The position numbers were made by a program, and so were the translations under genes. A model generated the notes under the pieces. It saw only the letters and a list, made by a program, of their open reading frames with translations, had not been told where the DNA came from and did no database searches. DNA of 64,000 nucleotides, taken from contig JAHLFB010000123.1 in the NCBI GenBank assembly GCA_018884025.1, positions 1 through 64,000 of the forward strand, written 5' to 3'. Numbering within the stretch: position 1 is the first letter of the stretch; the number at the start of each line of letters is the position of its first letter. Positions 42,868 to 51,621 of this stretch are shown one piece after another. The DNA comes from Candidatus Phocaeicola faecipullorum (GTDB taxonomy: Bacteria; Bacteroidota; Bacteroidia; Bacteroidales; Bacteroidaceae).

Positions 42868-44058
42868 ATGTACGGAAAATTTCAGAATTTCTTGGCAGAA
42901 GAACTCGCTAACATAGAGTCTGCCGGTTTGTACAAAAAAGAACGAATTATTACTACTCCTCAGCGTGCTGATATCAAAGTTAATGCGGGTGAAGGTGTAT
43001 TGAACTTCTGTGCTAACAATTATCTTGGTTTGTCTGACAACAAACGCTTGATAGAAGCAGCCAAATCAGCTATGGATACACACGGATACGGAATGTCATC
43101 AGTACGTTTCATCTGTGGAACTCAGGACCTCCATAAACAGTTGGAAGCTGCAATATCCGATTATTTCAAAACTGAAGATACGATACTTTATGCTGCTTGT
43201 TTCGATGCCAACGGTGGCTTGTTTGAACCATTGCTGACAGAAGAAGACGCTATAATATCAGATGCCTTGAACCATGCTTCCATAATTGACGGTGTGCGTT
43301 TGTGTAAAGCGAAGCGTTATCGATATGCGAATGCGGACATGGCAGATCTGGAACGTTGTCTGCAGGAAGCACAGGCGCAAAGATTTCGTATAATTGCTAC
43401 TGACGGAGTATTCTCTATGGACGGTAATGTAGCTCCTATGGACAAAATATGCGACCTTGCAGAGAAGTATGATGCTTTGGTTATGGTTGATGAATCACAC
43501 TCTGCTGGCGTGGTAGGTCCTACTGGACATGGAGTAGCCGAACAATATGGCGTTTATGGACGTATTGATATATTTACCGGTACACTGGGAAAAGCTTTTG
43601 GTGGTGCTATGGGTGGTTTCACTACTGGTAGAAAAGAAATCATTGATATGTTAAGACAGCGTTCACGTCCTTATTTGTTCTCAAATTCAGTGGCACCTGC
43701 AATTGTCGGAGCGAGTCTTGAGATGTTCAAGATGTTGAAAGAAAGCAATAGCCTGCATGATAAATTAATAGAAAACGTCAATTATTTCCGTGACAATATG
43801 CTTGCAGCCGGTTTTGATATTAAGCCTACACAGAGTGCTATCTGTGCTGTGATGCTTTATGATGCCAAATTGTCTCAGGATTTTGCGGCACGTATGCAGG
43901 AAGAAGGAATATACGTTACAGGATTTTATTATCCTGTTGTGCCGAAAGGTCAGGCACGCATACGTGTACAGTTGTCGGCCGGTCATGAGCGTGCTCATCT
44001 GGACAAGGCTATAGCTGCCTTCATTAAAGTAGGAAAAGAATTGGGAGTTATTAAGTGA
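42868..44058 (+). CDS. kbl: Glycine C-acetyltransferase (2-amino-3-ketobutyrate CoA ligase)
   Basis: The protein has 396 residues of the alpha-oxoamine synthase family, PLP-dependent. Motifs are NFCANNYLGLSDN, GYGMSSVRFICGTQ, the DESHSAGVVGPTG segment (PLP-binding Asp and His) and TGTLGKAFGGAMGG with the Schiff-base Lys. It splits 2-amino-3-ketobutyrate with CoA into glycine and acetyl-CoA, completing threonine breakdown with the divergent tdh. Confidence 0.95.
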   Translation: MYGKFQNFLAEELANIESAGLYKKERIITTPQRADIKVNAGEGVLNFCANNYLGLSDNKRLIEAAKSAMDTHGYGMSSVRFICGTQDLHKQLEAAISDYFKTEDTILYAACFDANGGLFEPLLTEEDAIISDALNHASIIDGVRLCKAKRYRYANADMADLERCLQEAQAQRFRIIATDGVFSMDGNVAPMDKICDLAEKYDALVMVDESHSAGVVGPTGHGVAEQYGVYGRIDIFTGTLGKAFGGAMGGFTTGRKEIIDMLRQRSRPYLFSNSVAPAIVGASLEMFKMLKESNSLHDKLIENVNYFRDNMLAAGFDIKPTQSAICAVMLYDAKLSQDFAARMQEEGIYVTGFYYPVVPKGQARIRVQLSAGHERAHLDKAIAAFIKVGKELGVIK

Positions 44059-44067
44059 TGAAGCATA

Positions 44068-44122
44068 AAAAAAGAAGCACAAGCCAATGCATTTCGCAAT
44101 GTATTAGATGTGCTTCTTTTTT
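44068..44122 (+). terminator. Hairpin terminator after kbl
   Basis: AAAAAAGAAGCAC (44068-44080) pairs with GTGCTTCTTTTTT (44110-44122). It may also serve the tRNA gene on the other strand. Confidence 0.8.
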
Positions 44123-44164
44123 CATGCATTATATAATGCATTCATTTTATTGGACTTTCTTTTG

Positions 44165-44236
44165 TACCCTCGAGGGGAATCGAACCCCTATCTAAAGTTT
44201 AGGAAACTTCTATTCTATCCGTTGAACTACAAGGGC
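44165..44236 (-). tRNA. tRNA-Arg (anticodon CCT)
   Basis: Read on the minus strand, acceptor GCCCTTG pairs with CGAGGGT. The D stem is GTTC/GAAT, the anticodon stem GAAGT/ACTTT holds the loop TTCCTAA with anticodon CCT, and the T arm is AGGGG-TTCGATT-CCCCT. A discriminator A follows; CCA is not encoded. It reads the Arg codon AGG. The rest of 44059-44432 holds the kbl terminator and a promoter box. Confidence 0.95.
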
Positions 44237-44365
44237 GGTTTTGAGCATTCATTACCCTCTATCAAAACGCATTGCAAAAATACATCTTTTTACTGATTAT
44301 GCAATAATTTATGTAAAAAAAAACAGATGATGTACTTTTTGTAAAAAAATATCTATGTTTTATTG

Positions 44366-44373
44366 TATTTTTG
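44366..44373 (+). promoter_or_regulatory. -7 box of korAB
   Basis: TATTTTTG matches TAnnTTTG, 60 bases before korA. A TTTG lies 24 bases upstream. Confidence 0.45.
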
Positions 44374-44432
44374 AAAGAAGTTTATCATTTTTGTAGTCAT
44401 TAATATTTTTGAAAAATCTAAACAGCAACATT

Positions 44433-46286
44433 ATGGCAGAAGAAATAACAGTCAAGGAAATTGATGAAGTGGTTGTACGCTTCTCAGGTGACTCTGGCGA
44501 TGGTATGCAGTTGGCCGGAAATATGTTTTCCAATATATCAGCAACCGAAGGAAATGACATCAGTACATTCCCTGATTATCCGGCAGACATACGCGCCCCG
44601 CAGGGCTCGCTTACTGGTGTATCAGGTTTTCAGGTACACATAGGTTCAGGAAAGGTTTACACTCCAGGCGATAAGTGTGATGTGCTGGTAGCAATGAATC
44701 CGGCGGCTCTTAAAACCCAGTATAAGTTCTGCAAGCCACAGTCTGTGATAATCATAGATACAGATTCGTTTACAAAGCGCGACTTGGAGAAGGCTCAGTT
44801 TCAGCTTGAAAATCCTTTTTCTGAATTAGGTATAAAGAATGAGGTAGTAGAAGCAGCCATTACAACCATGTGTAAAGAATGTCTTAAAGACAGCGGACTG
44901 GATAATAAATCCATCCTTCGTACGAAAAATATGTTTGCACTTGGTCTTGTGTGTTGGCTTTTCCAGCGCGATGTAAAGATAGGCGAAAAGATACTACGTG
45001 AAAAATTTGCCAAGAAACCGGAAATTGCTGAGGCCAATGTACAGGTATTATATGCCGGATATCAGTTTGGAGCGAATACACACGCTTCTGTTTCAATGAG
45101 CTATAGAGTGCCTTCTAAAAATCAGAAAGCACACGGACGTTATATGGATATAAATGGTAACAAGGCTACTGCATACGGACTTATGGCTGCTGCCGAGAAG
45201 GCCGGATTACAGCTATATCTTGGTTCGTACCCTATTACTCCTGCTACAGATATTCTTCATGAACTTGCAAAACATAAGTCACTTGGTGTAAAGACTGTTC
45301 AGTGTGAAGATGAGATTGCAGGATGCGCATCTGCCGTAGGTGCTGCTTTTGCAGGAGCATTGGCTGTAACAACGACTTCCGGTCCTGGTATTTGCCTTAA
45401 GAGTGAAGCTATGAATCTGGCTGTAATAACAGAACTGCCTTTGGTCATTGTTGATGTACAGCGTGGAGGTCCTTCTACCGGTCTGCCAACAAAGTCCGAA
45501 CAGACAGACCTGCTCCAGGCATTATATGGCCGTAACGGTGAAAGTCCAATGCCTGTCATAGCAGCTTCTTCTCCTACAGATTGTTTTGATGCCGCATATA
45601 CGGCATGTAAGATTGCATTGGAGCATATGACACCGGTTGTCCTTCTGTCTGATGCATATATCGCTAACGGTTCGGCTGCATGGAAGTTGCCAAATCTGGA
45701 AGAATATCCTTCAATAAATCCTCCATATGTTACACCTGATATGGCTTCATATTGGACACCTTTCCTGCGTAACTATGAAACAGGTGTTCGTTATTGGGCA
45801 AAACCAGGCACTGAAGGTTTCATGCACCGTATAGGCGGACTTGAAAAGAGTAGTGAGACTGGAGCCATTTCTACAGAACCGGAAAATCACCATCTGATGA
45901 CACGATTGCGTGCCGAAAAGGTTGCCAAGATAGCCGATTCTATTCCAATGCTTGAAGTAGAGGGAGATAAGGATGCCGACTTGCTTATAGTAGGTTTCGG
46001 AGGTACATACGGACATCTTCACTCTGCGATGGATACACTTAATGCCAATGGAAAGAAAGCCGCTTTGGCTCATTTCCGTTTCATTAATCCGTTACCAAAG
46101 AATACAGAAGAAGTTTTGCGCAAATATAAGAAGATTGTAGTTGCCGAACAGAATATGGGACAGTTTGCAGGTTATCTGCGAATGAACTTCGAGGGATTGC
46201 ATTTACATCAGTTTAATCAAGTTAAGGGTCAGCCGTTTGTTGTACAGGAGTTGGTTGATGCTTTCACAAAAATAATGGAGGAATAA
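44433..46286 (+). CDS. korA: 2-oxoacid:ferredoxin oxidoreductase, alpha subunit (gamma-alpha fusion)
   Basis: The protein has 618 residues from the ATG at 44433; an in-frame codon at 44409 lies upstream but MAEEITVKEIDEVVVRFSG is the family start. The N-terminal gamma domain (FSGDSGDGMQLAG, about 15-190) is fused to the alpha domain (YLGSYPITPATDILHELA, then EDEIAGCASAVGAAFAGA and TSGPGICL), ending with the transketolase C-terminal part. With KorB it converts 2-oxoglutarate or another 2-oxoacid to acyl-CoA, reducing ferredoxin. The exact 2-oxoacid cannot be read from sequence. Confidence 0.92.
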   Translation: MAEEITVKEIDEVVVRFSGDSGDGMQLAGNMFSNISATEGNDISTFPDYPADIRAPQGSLTGVSGFQVHIGSGKVYTPGDKCDVLVAMNPAALKTQYKFCKPQSVIIIDTDSFTKRDLEKAQFQLENPFSELGIKNEVVEAAITTMCKECLKDSGLDNKSILRTKNMFALGLVCWLFQRDVKIGEKILREKFAKKPEIAEANVQVLYAGYQFGANTHASVSMSYRVPSKNQKAHGRYMDINGNKATAYGLMAAAEKAGLQLYLGSYPITPATDILHELAKHKSLGVKTVQCEDEIAGCASAVGAAFAGALAVTTTSGPGICLKSEAMNLAVITELPLVIVDVQRGGPSTGLPTKSEQTDLLQALYGRNGESPMPVIAASSPTDCFDAAYTACKIALEHMTPVVLLSDAYIANGSAAWKLPNLEEYPSINPPYVTPDMASYWTPFLRNYETGVRYWAKPGTEGFMHRIGGLEKSSETGAISTEPENHHLMTRLRAEKVAKIADSIPMLEVEGDKDADLLIVGFGGTYGHLHSAMDTLNANGKKAALAHFRFINPLPKNTEEVLRKYKKIVVAEQNMGQFAGYLRMNFEGLHLHQFNQVKGQPFVVQELVDAFTKIMEE

Positions 46287-46289
46287 ACA

Positions 46290-47297
46290 ATGAGCGAAAC
46301 AAAATATACAGCAGCCGATTATAAAGCAGGACAGCCACGCTGGTGTCCGGGATGTGGCGACCATGCTTTCTTGAATTCATTCCATAAAGCACTGGCGGAA
46401 ATTGGCACGGCACCAAAAGATATTGCCGTAATTTCAGGTATCGGATGTTCGTCACGTCTGCCATACTATATGAATACATACGGAATGCATACAATTCACG
46501 GACGTGCGGCAGCAATAGCTACAGGAGTAAAGGTCGCTAATCCGGAACTTACCGTATGGCAGATTTCCGGTGATGGTGACGGCCTTGCCATTGGTGGTAA
46601 TCACTTCATTCATGCTATCCGTCGTAATGTGGATATAAACATAATACTTTTGAACAACCGTATATATGGATTGACTAAAGGACAGTATTCTCCTACATCT
46701 GAAAGAGGATTTATAAGCAAGTCTTCTCCATACGGAACTGTAGAAGACCCGTTCCATCCTGCGGAACTATGTTTCGGTGCGCGTGGCCGTTTCTTTGCGC
46801 GTTGTGCGGCTGTTGACAGCAATCCGTCTGTAGAGGTCCTTAAAGCGGCAGAAAAGCATAAAGGAACCTCTGTGGTGGAAGTCCTTCAGAATTGTGTAAT
46901 CTTTAATGACGGTACTCATAACTCATTGGCAAAGAAAGAAGACCGTGACCGCAATGCTATTTATCTGGAACATGGGAAACCTATGTTGTTCGGTCCTAAC
47001 AAGGAATTCGGACTTATGCAGGAAGGTTTTGGCCTGAAGGTTGTTAAACTAGGAGAGAACGGCATCACAGAAAAAGATATCCTTGTTCACGATGCGCACT
47101 GTATGGACAATACATTGCAGCTCAAACTTGCTCTTATGGAAGGCCCTGACTTCCCTATAGCTTTAGGAGTAATCCGTGATGTCGAGGCTCCTACATATGA
47201 ACAGGCTGTTGAAGACCAGATAAAGGAGGTTTCGGAAAAGAAGAAATATCATAACTTCGCAGAACTTCTTGACACTAACGATACTTGGGAGATTTAA
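46290..47297 (+). CDS. korB: 2-oxoacid:ferredoxin oxidoreductase, beta subunit
   Basis: The protein has 335 residues. The thiamine-diphosphate site shows PRWCPGCGDHAFLNS at the start, GIGCSSRLPYY, the HGRAAAIATG stretch and the metal-binding GDGDGLAIGGNH followed by NNRIYGLTKGQ. The CPGC Cys pair is as expected for the 4Fe-4S cluster region. It lies 3 bases after korA and forms the alpha-beta complex with it. Confidence 0.93.
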   Translation: MSETKYTAADYKAGQPRWCPGCGDHAFLNSFHKALAEIGTAPKDIAVISGIGCSSRLPYYMNTYGMHTIHGRAAAIATGVKVANPELTVWQISGDGDGLAIGGNHFIHAIRRNVDINIILLNNRIYGLTKGQYSPTSERGFISKSSPYGTVEDPFHPAELCFGARGRFFARCAAVDSNPSVEVLKAAEKHKGTSVVEVLQNCVIFNDGTHNSLAKKEDRDRNAIYLEHGKPMLFGPNKEFGLMQEGFGLKVVKLGENGITEKDILVHDAHCMDNTLQLKLALMEGPDFPIALGVIRDVEAPTYEQAVEDQIKEVSEKKKYHNFAELLDTNDTWEI

Positions 47298-47335
47298 TAA
47301 TCAGAATCATCCGGAGAGTATCTCCGGTATGAACG

Positions 47336-47374
47336 AAAACGGAATGCATCCGCTGTGGTGCATTCCGTTTTTTT
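47336..47374 (+). terminator. Rho-independent terminator of korAB
   Basis: AAAACGGAATGCA (47336-47348) pairs with TGCATTCCGTTTT (47359-47371), followed by more T. Confidence 0.92.
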
Positions 47375-47403
47375 GCTAATATGCTGTTTTGTGAACTGTT
47401 GTT

Positions 47404-47709
47404 TTATGCCATTTCCATAATGTTCATTAGTCTGATATTAAGTTTATTCTCTATATCAGCAATACTTTTAAATGAGAAGTTAACCTTGCCTGATAACATC
47501 TTACTAACATATTGTGGAGTAACTCCAAGGCGTTCAGCCAGTCCATTGCGGTTAATTCCATTTATTTCCATATAATCAATCAATGACAAAGCAACATTGC
47601 GAGACCATTTGAGCCATTCTCTGTTTTCGCGTCTCCATTCTGCATTTTCCTGGAACTTTGAAGGTACATTGCTTTCATGTTCCTTCAAAAAATCAATCGT
47701 TCTGCTCAT
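47404..47709 (-). CDS. XRE-family helix-turn-helix antitoxin-like protein
   Basis: The protein has 101 residues. The helix-turn-helix is NRNGLAERLGVTPQYVSKMLSGKVNFSFKSIADIENKLNI (about 53-92). A charged N-terminal part precedes it. It is second in a two-gene operon after the 183-residue protein, 3 bases away, the toxin-first order known for HigBA-like systems. It probably binds its own promoter. Confidence 0.85.
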   Translation of the reverse strand: MSRTIDFLKEHESNVPSKFQENAEWRRENREWLKWSRNVALSLIDYMEINGINRNGLAERLGVTPQYVSKMLSGKVNFSFKSIADIENKLNIRLMNIMEMA

Positions 47710-47712
47710 AAT

Positions 47713-48264
47713 TCATTCCTCCATATTTAAGTCTATGAAACTGTCTTTGTCAAACACACCGTTACGTTTAAGGAACTCTTTGCATTTATTTAACTTATTA
47801 AGTTCTATCATAGTATGCTCCTTATCTTGCATAGCTCTTGTAAGTTTTATTGCTCCTCCGGTAACTACATATACATTTGGCTCCAGCCTTATTGCATATA
47901 TTCTAAGCCAGCTGTCATGTCTCTCACATTCCCAATTACGTGCCTTTTGGCGTGTTAACTCCATGCTTTTAGTATCAGTAATATCAAGAGGTTTAAACAG
48001 TGTGTCCAATTCTTCTGTATAAGGGAATGTAAGAATCAATTCTTCCAAAGCATCCGAATCTTCAAATGTGTCCTGAATGGCCTGTGAAACTCTTTCAATC
48101 TTAAAATAACTCTTTAAATCGTCTATATTATCTCTGAAAAATTTAAAAAGATAATTTGCATCATTCCATTGTTCAAATAATGATGTTAATTCGTCGAGTT
48201 CTTTATCCGGATTCTTTACTGCCCAAAGATGATTGTATCCTTTTATAACTCTTACAAATTCCAT
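47713..48264 (-). CDS. Putative toxin of a toxin-antitoxin pair
   Basis: The protein has 183 residues from the ATG at 48264. An upstream TTG at 48288 is inside the promoter box and so is unlikely. The N-terminal two thirds are helical and acidic (LWAVKNPDKELDELTSLFEQWNDANYLFKFFRD). The C-terminal part (ECERHDSWLRIYAIRLEPNVYVVTGGAIKLTRAMQDKEHTMIELNKL) has the strand pattern of RelE/HigB-type ribonucleases. The call rests mainly on pairing with the XRE gene. I do not recognise the N-terminal part. It directly follows a truncated sulfatase remnant, which suggests that the pair was inserted here. Confidence 0.6.
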   Translation of the reverse strand: MEFVRVIKGYNHLWAVKNPDKELDELTSLFEQWNDANYLFKFFRDNIDDLKSYFKIERVSQAIQDTFEDSDALEELILTFPYTEELDTLFKPLDITDTKSMELTRQKARNWECERHDSWLRIYAIRLEPNVYVVTGGAIKLTRAMQDKEHTMIELNKLNKCKEFLKRNGVFDKDSFIDLNMEE

Positions 48265-48285
48265 AACTAAACTTTGTTTACAATG

Positions 48286-48293
48286 CAAATATA
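48286..48293 (-). promoter_or_regulatory. -7 box of the toxin-antitoxin operon
   Basis: TATATTTG on the minus strand matches TAnnTTTG, 22 bases before the start codon. A 12-base palindrome-like AACCTATAGGTT lies just upstream (48309-48320) and may be the antitoxin operator. Confidence 0.6.
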
Positions 48294-48332
48294 GTATTTT
48301 TTTTCTTAAACCTATAGGTTTAGTTGCTTATT

Positions 48333-48473
48333 TTACAATATTTTATATTCTGCCCATCTGCCTGTCAGCAGAGTTGCACGGCTCGGACAACTCCTTCTGA
48401 TGTTCTTGAAATTGCTGAACCTTATACCTTCGTCAGCACAAACCGCCAATGGCAGAAGTAACAGTCTGTTCAT
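48333..48473 (-). pseudogene. Sulfatase relict
   Basis: The 46-codon frame reads a short hydrophobic start (MNRLLLLPLAVC), then ADEGIRFSNF, then SCPSRATLLTGRW and a stop soon after. S-C-P-S-R-x-x-L-L-T-G is the sulfatase signature, here of the Ser form (Ser to be turned into formylglycine). The preceding metal-binding segment and everything after the signature (over 350 residues) are missing. It begins 7 bases after the GH16 gene, as expected of the third gene of a GH20-GH16-sulfatase operon that was cut down. A functional short protein is very unlikely. Confidence 0.8.
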
Positions 48474-48479
48474 AATCTC

Positions 48480-49265
48480 TTAATTTTTTCTTTCATAAAC
48501 CTTTACCCAGTCTATCACCATCTTGACGGGCAGTTCTTCTATATTTGCCTTGCCCACCCATGCACCTTCTATCTGCATGTCTATCAGAATGTAGTATGGT
48601 GTTCCGAAAGGGAATTGTCCCTCCTTGTCAGTATCAATCTTCGGATAAGTATGAGTGACTTTCCCGTTCACCGAGAATACAATCTTGTCCGGCAAAATCT
48701 CCACACCATATACATTATATCCGTCGGGATTGATTTTCGCTTTTGCAGTATGCGGAGGATTTTTCTTTTCTTTCAGAATGTGAGTGTAATAGGTGTGTAC
48801 AGTCTGATACACGAAATCATCGTGGTTAAGCCTTTCCAGAATATCTATTTCTCCCGCATTCGGCCATTTGCCTTTTTCCGGCAACATCCATATGGCAGGC
48901 CATGCTCCCTGTGCTGCTTCCAGTTTGGCTCTGACTTCCACCTTCCCATGTCGCATAGTGAATTTACCTTTGGTAAATACTCCTCCGGTCAGGAATCTTG
49001 CAGTGTCGTTCGGTTCTATACCGTTATTTACAACCCCATGCAATATCAGTTTTCCCTTTTTTATCTCGTATAGTGATTCGTGAGATGACATATACTTGTT
49101 CCAGTCCGATTTTCCTCTAGTTATCTTGGACCATTTGTCATTGTCAATAGACCTACCCTTGAAATCCTCTTTCCAGACAAGTTTATACTCATCCTTTTCT
49201 CCCATGGCATAAGCCATGGGAATGGAAAGAACAAAGGTAAATATAATCAATAATACATTCCTCAT
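48480..49265 (-). CDS. Glycoside hydrolase family 16, secreted
   Basis: The protein has 261 residues with a signal peptide ending at AYAMGEK. The catalytic motif is GEIDILERLN (E-I-D-I-x-E type), with WPAIWMLP just before and YQTVHTYYT, YNVYGVEI and VFSVNG after. The jelly-roll lectin fold is complete. GH16 members act on beta-1,3 or beta-1,4 links in laminarin, agars or mucin O-glycans; with GH20 and a sulfatase relict next to it, an endo-acting O-glycan role is plausible but inferred. A palindrome array separates it from GH20. Confidence 0.9.
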   Translation of the reverse strand: MRNVLLIIFTFVLSIPMAYAMGEKDEYKLVWKEDFKGRSIDNDKWSKITRGKSDWNKYMSSHESLYEIKKGKLILHGVVNNGIEPNDTARFLTGGVFTKGKFTMRHGKVEVRAKLEAAQGAWPAIWMLPEKGKWPNAGEIDILERLNHDDFVYQTVHTYYTHILKEKKNPPHTAKAKINPDGYNVYGVEILPDKIVFSVNGKVTHTYPKIDTDKEGQFPFGTPYYILIDMQIEGAWVGKANIEELPVKMVIDWVKVYERKN

Positions 49266-49322
49266 GCTTGTTTCTGTTATTTATTTTCGTTCAATGACGT
49301 AAAATGAATAGGAAAAGAAACC

Positions 49323-49408
49323 GTTACACGTTCGTGTTACGCTCGTTGCACGTACGTGTTGCGCTCGTTACACGTTTGTGTTCCACCCGTTACACGTACG
49401 TGTAACGG
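49323..49408 (+). repeat. Four 22-base tandem units with palindromic core (TACACGTACGTGTA)
   Basis: Units start at 49323, 49345, 49367 and 49389. Each begins GTTACACG or GTTGCACG and holds an imperfect or perfect palindrome; the last is a perfect 14-mer TACACGTACGTGTA within a larger inverted repeat. The 22-base spacing equals that of the 31141 array, while the sequence is different. It lies between GH20 and GH16 in the same direction. Confidence 0.95.
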
Positions 49409-49453
49409 TTTCTATATAAGCCTTTCTTCTTAAAAGATTATATAAATGTAAAC

Positions 49454-51460
49454 TTAATATTCCATGTGTCTGTATGAAATATTCTTTATTTCTCCCTTGA
49501 AGCCCATATACTTGTCGCCTATGGTTTCCAATGGGAATATTAAAGTTTCAAGATACCAGAACTTGTCTTTCCTGTTATGCTTGAAGTTATAGACTTCGCG
49601 TGTGCGGCCTTCAAGTCTTTCCGCTTTCTTTCCGTTTACGAATAGGGTAGTACCTTTTACATCACCCTCTATGCGTATCTTAGTCCATTCTCCGGCAGGC
49701 ATACGGTAGTCGTGGAACACGAATTCATATCCGTCGCGGCGGAAAGCGAACTTGCCTGTGTTATGCCAGTTGGCTATAAGTTCAGAATGTGGACCTTTGA
49801 ACAGGATGGCATCTATGGCAGGAACGCTGTTTGTGCGGAGTTCAAATTCCACTGCATACGGATAGCCTATTTCCTTGACGCTGTTTGTTACAGTTTCGCT
49901 ACCGTTCAGCGACAGGACTTTTCCGTCCTCGACAAGTTTGCCCTGTTTCTCAACCTTTGCCATCAGATTTATTCCCGGAGCTTCCGGAGTAGTGTTGCAT
50001 AGAGCCTCAAAATCCTTGAAAGGCACAGCCTCCTGGTTTTCGCCTTTCCACAGTTTGTCAGACAATAGCTGTATTGCAGGGAAGCAGCGCACGTGTACAT
50101 CCTGCTGGCTCACACCGTTTCCTACATGGTCGTTCCATACGGCAAGCATAGCTCCGAGGAAGTTAGGATTTCCTGTTTCTATCTTCTCCTCTTTTCTCAT
50201 CATTTCCGGTTTCCAGTTGTTGTACAGCCATTCATATTCCATGAAATCGTGGTAATAGTTCACGTGAGGCACTATGTAGAGGAACCAATCGCACAGGTTT
50301 ACCACCTTTGCTCCAGTTGCCAGCGATGTTTTAACATCCATCCAGTTTGCGTTCCATGCGCTGACAACGCATCCGTCAAGATTAACCTCTGTTTCTCCTT
50401 TCATCTTGTTAAGACTACCCCAAAGACGCGGAGTCTTGCCGTATTTCTTTATCAGACTGATATAATGGTTTGTAAAACGGCGGAACTGTTCTGCCTCTTT
50501 CAGATTATATTCGTCTGTGCCGATATGTACTTCAGGACCTATGAAAACAGGACTTTCTCCGCTCAGATATTCGTCGAACAGCGAGTCTGCAAAGTCGTAA
50601 ACCTCTTTCTTGTAGAGGTCCAGATGGTCTGCACCGTATTCCTTGTTGTCGGCAGCCAGTTTCGGGTTATAGTGAGTGAAAGCCAAAGCATGTGCCGGAA
50701 CGTCTATTTCCGGAATGATGTTTATTCCGTACTGCTGGGCCATAATCTGCAGCTCGCGGAACTCATCTTTAGTGTACGAGCCGTCTTTTGCGGTCAGTCC
50801 AGGAAATCTGTCGCTCTCCAGACGGAATGCAGAGTAAGTCTTGTTCCAGTCATTGTCCGAGAATTCTACGAAACCGTTGTCGTTCAGGTGAATCTGCAGT
50901 TCGTTGATTTTATAGAATGAAAGAATCTTCACGTAGTCTTTCAGGAAATCCAAAGTAAAGAACTTTCTTGCCACGTCTATCATAAATCCGCGGTTAGGGT
51001 ATTTCGGAAAGTCCGTAGCCTTTCCCTTTTGAAGACCGTTGGGCTGGTTATACATCATCTGCAGCAGAGTCCTTGTACCCCAAAAAACACCTTTAGTGGT
51101 TTCAGCCTCTATTTCTATTTTCGTACCTATTGAACATTCATAACCTTCGTTGCCCAACTGGTCTTTTTTCTTGTTTAATGATAAAGAGATGTCACCTTTC
51201 TTCGCTTTTTCAGTGACGGATACTTTGTATTCGTATCCGAACATTTCTTGCATGTCGTCGGCTAATATTGCAGCCGTCTGCATGAGCAGACTGGAATCCT
51301 TCTTGCTTATTACAATAGTTCCGGTCTTCTCAGGCATGAATACTCCGCTTTGTCCTTTCCAGCTTTGCAGAGCGGGGATAACTTTTGGTACTTTGTTTCC
51401 GGCGAAAGATGAAATGCCGAATATGCATGTGATAATTAGTGTGAGTGTTTTCTTTATCAT
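49454..51460 (-). CDS. Glycoside hydrolase family 20 beta-N-acetylhexosaminidase, secreted
   Basis: The protein has 668 residues with a signal peptide ending at SSFAGNK. The N-terminal GH20b domain (about 25-145) is followed by the TIM barrel: NRGFMIDVARKFFTLDFLKDYV, LQIHLNDNGF, PEIDVPAHALAF, and the catalytic pair in HIGTDEYN (Asp-Glu). The C-terminal part (about 500-668) is a concanavalin-like beta-sandwich. It removes terminal N-acetylglucosamine or N-acetylgalactosamine by substrate-assisted catalysis. It precedes GH16 on the same strand. Confidence 0.93.
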   Translation of the reverse strand: MIKKTLTLIITCIFGISSFAGNKVPKVIPALQSWKGQSGVFMPEKTGTIVISKKDSSLLMQTAAILADDMQEMFGYEYKVSVTEKAKKGDISLSLNKKKDQLGNEGYECSIGTKIEIEAETTKGVFWGTRTLLQMMYNQPNGLQKGKATDFPKYPNRGFMIDVARKFFTLDFLKDYVKILSFYKINELQIHLNDNGFVEFSDNDWNKTYSAFRLESDRFPGLTAKDGSYTKDEFRELQIMAQQYGINIIPEIDVPAHALAFTHYNPKLAADNKEYGADHLDLYKKEVYDFADSLFDEYLSGESPVFIGPEVHIGTDEYNLKEAEQFRRFTNHYISLIKKYGKTPRLWGSLNKMKGETEVNLDGCVVSAWNANWMDVKTSLATGAKVVNLCDWFLYIVPHVNYYHDFMEYEWLYNNWKPEMMRKEEKIETGNPNFLGAMLAVWNDHVGNGVSQQDVHVRCFPAIQLLSDKLWKGENQEAVPFKDFEALCNTTPEAPGINLMAKVEKQGKLVEDGKVLSLNGSETVTNSVKEIGYPYAVEFELRTNSVPAIDAILFKGPHSELIANWHNTGKFAFRRDGYEFVFHDYRMPAGEWTKIRIEGDVKGTTLFVNGKKAERLEGRTREVYNFKHNRKDKFWYLETLIFPLETIGDKYMGFKGEIKNISYRHMEY

Positions 51461-51556
51461 GATGATTTTTTTATTGGGTTTAGGCCTAATGAGTTATAGT
51501 CTTGTTTGTGAAAGATGTGAAAGTGAAATAGAGTATGTTTTTATCATTTTTATATT

Positions 51557-51589
51557 AACTTCCTAAGCAGTACTGTTGCTTAGGAAGTT
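51557..51589 (-). terminator. Perfect 13-bp hairpin between the GLUG lipoprotein and GH20
   Basis: AACTTCCTAAGCA pairs with TGCTTAGGAAGTT around a 7-base loop. It lies downstream of the minus-strand gene ending at 51622. The T run is stronger on the plus-strand side. Confidence 0.7.
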
Positions 51590-51621
51590 TTTCTTGAGTT
51601 TATTTTATTATCAGAAATTGG

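Noticed and set aside
44409..44432. Extended start of korA
   Set aside because: The added eight residues have no family support and the ATG at 44433 gives the usual N terminus.
48265..48288. TTG start at 48288 for the toxin-like gene
   Set aside because: It lies inside the promoter box at 48286-48293; the ATG at 48264 is suitable.
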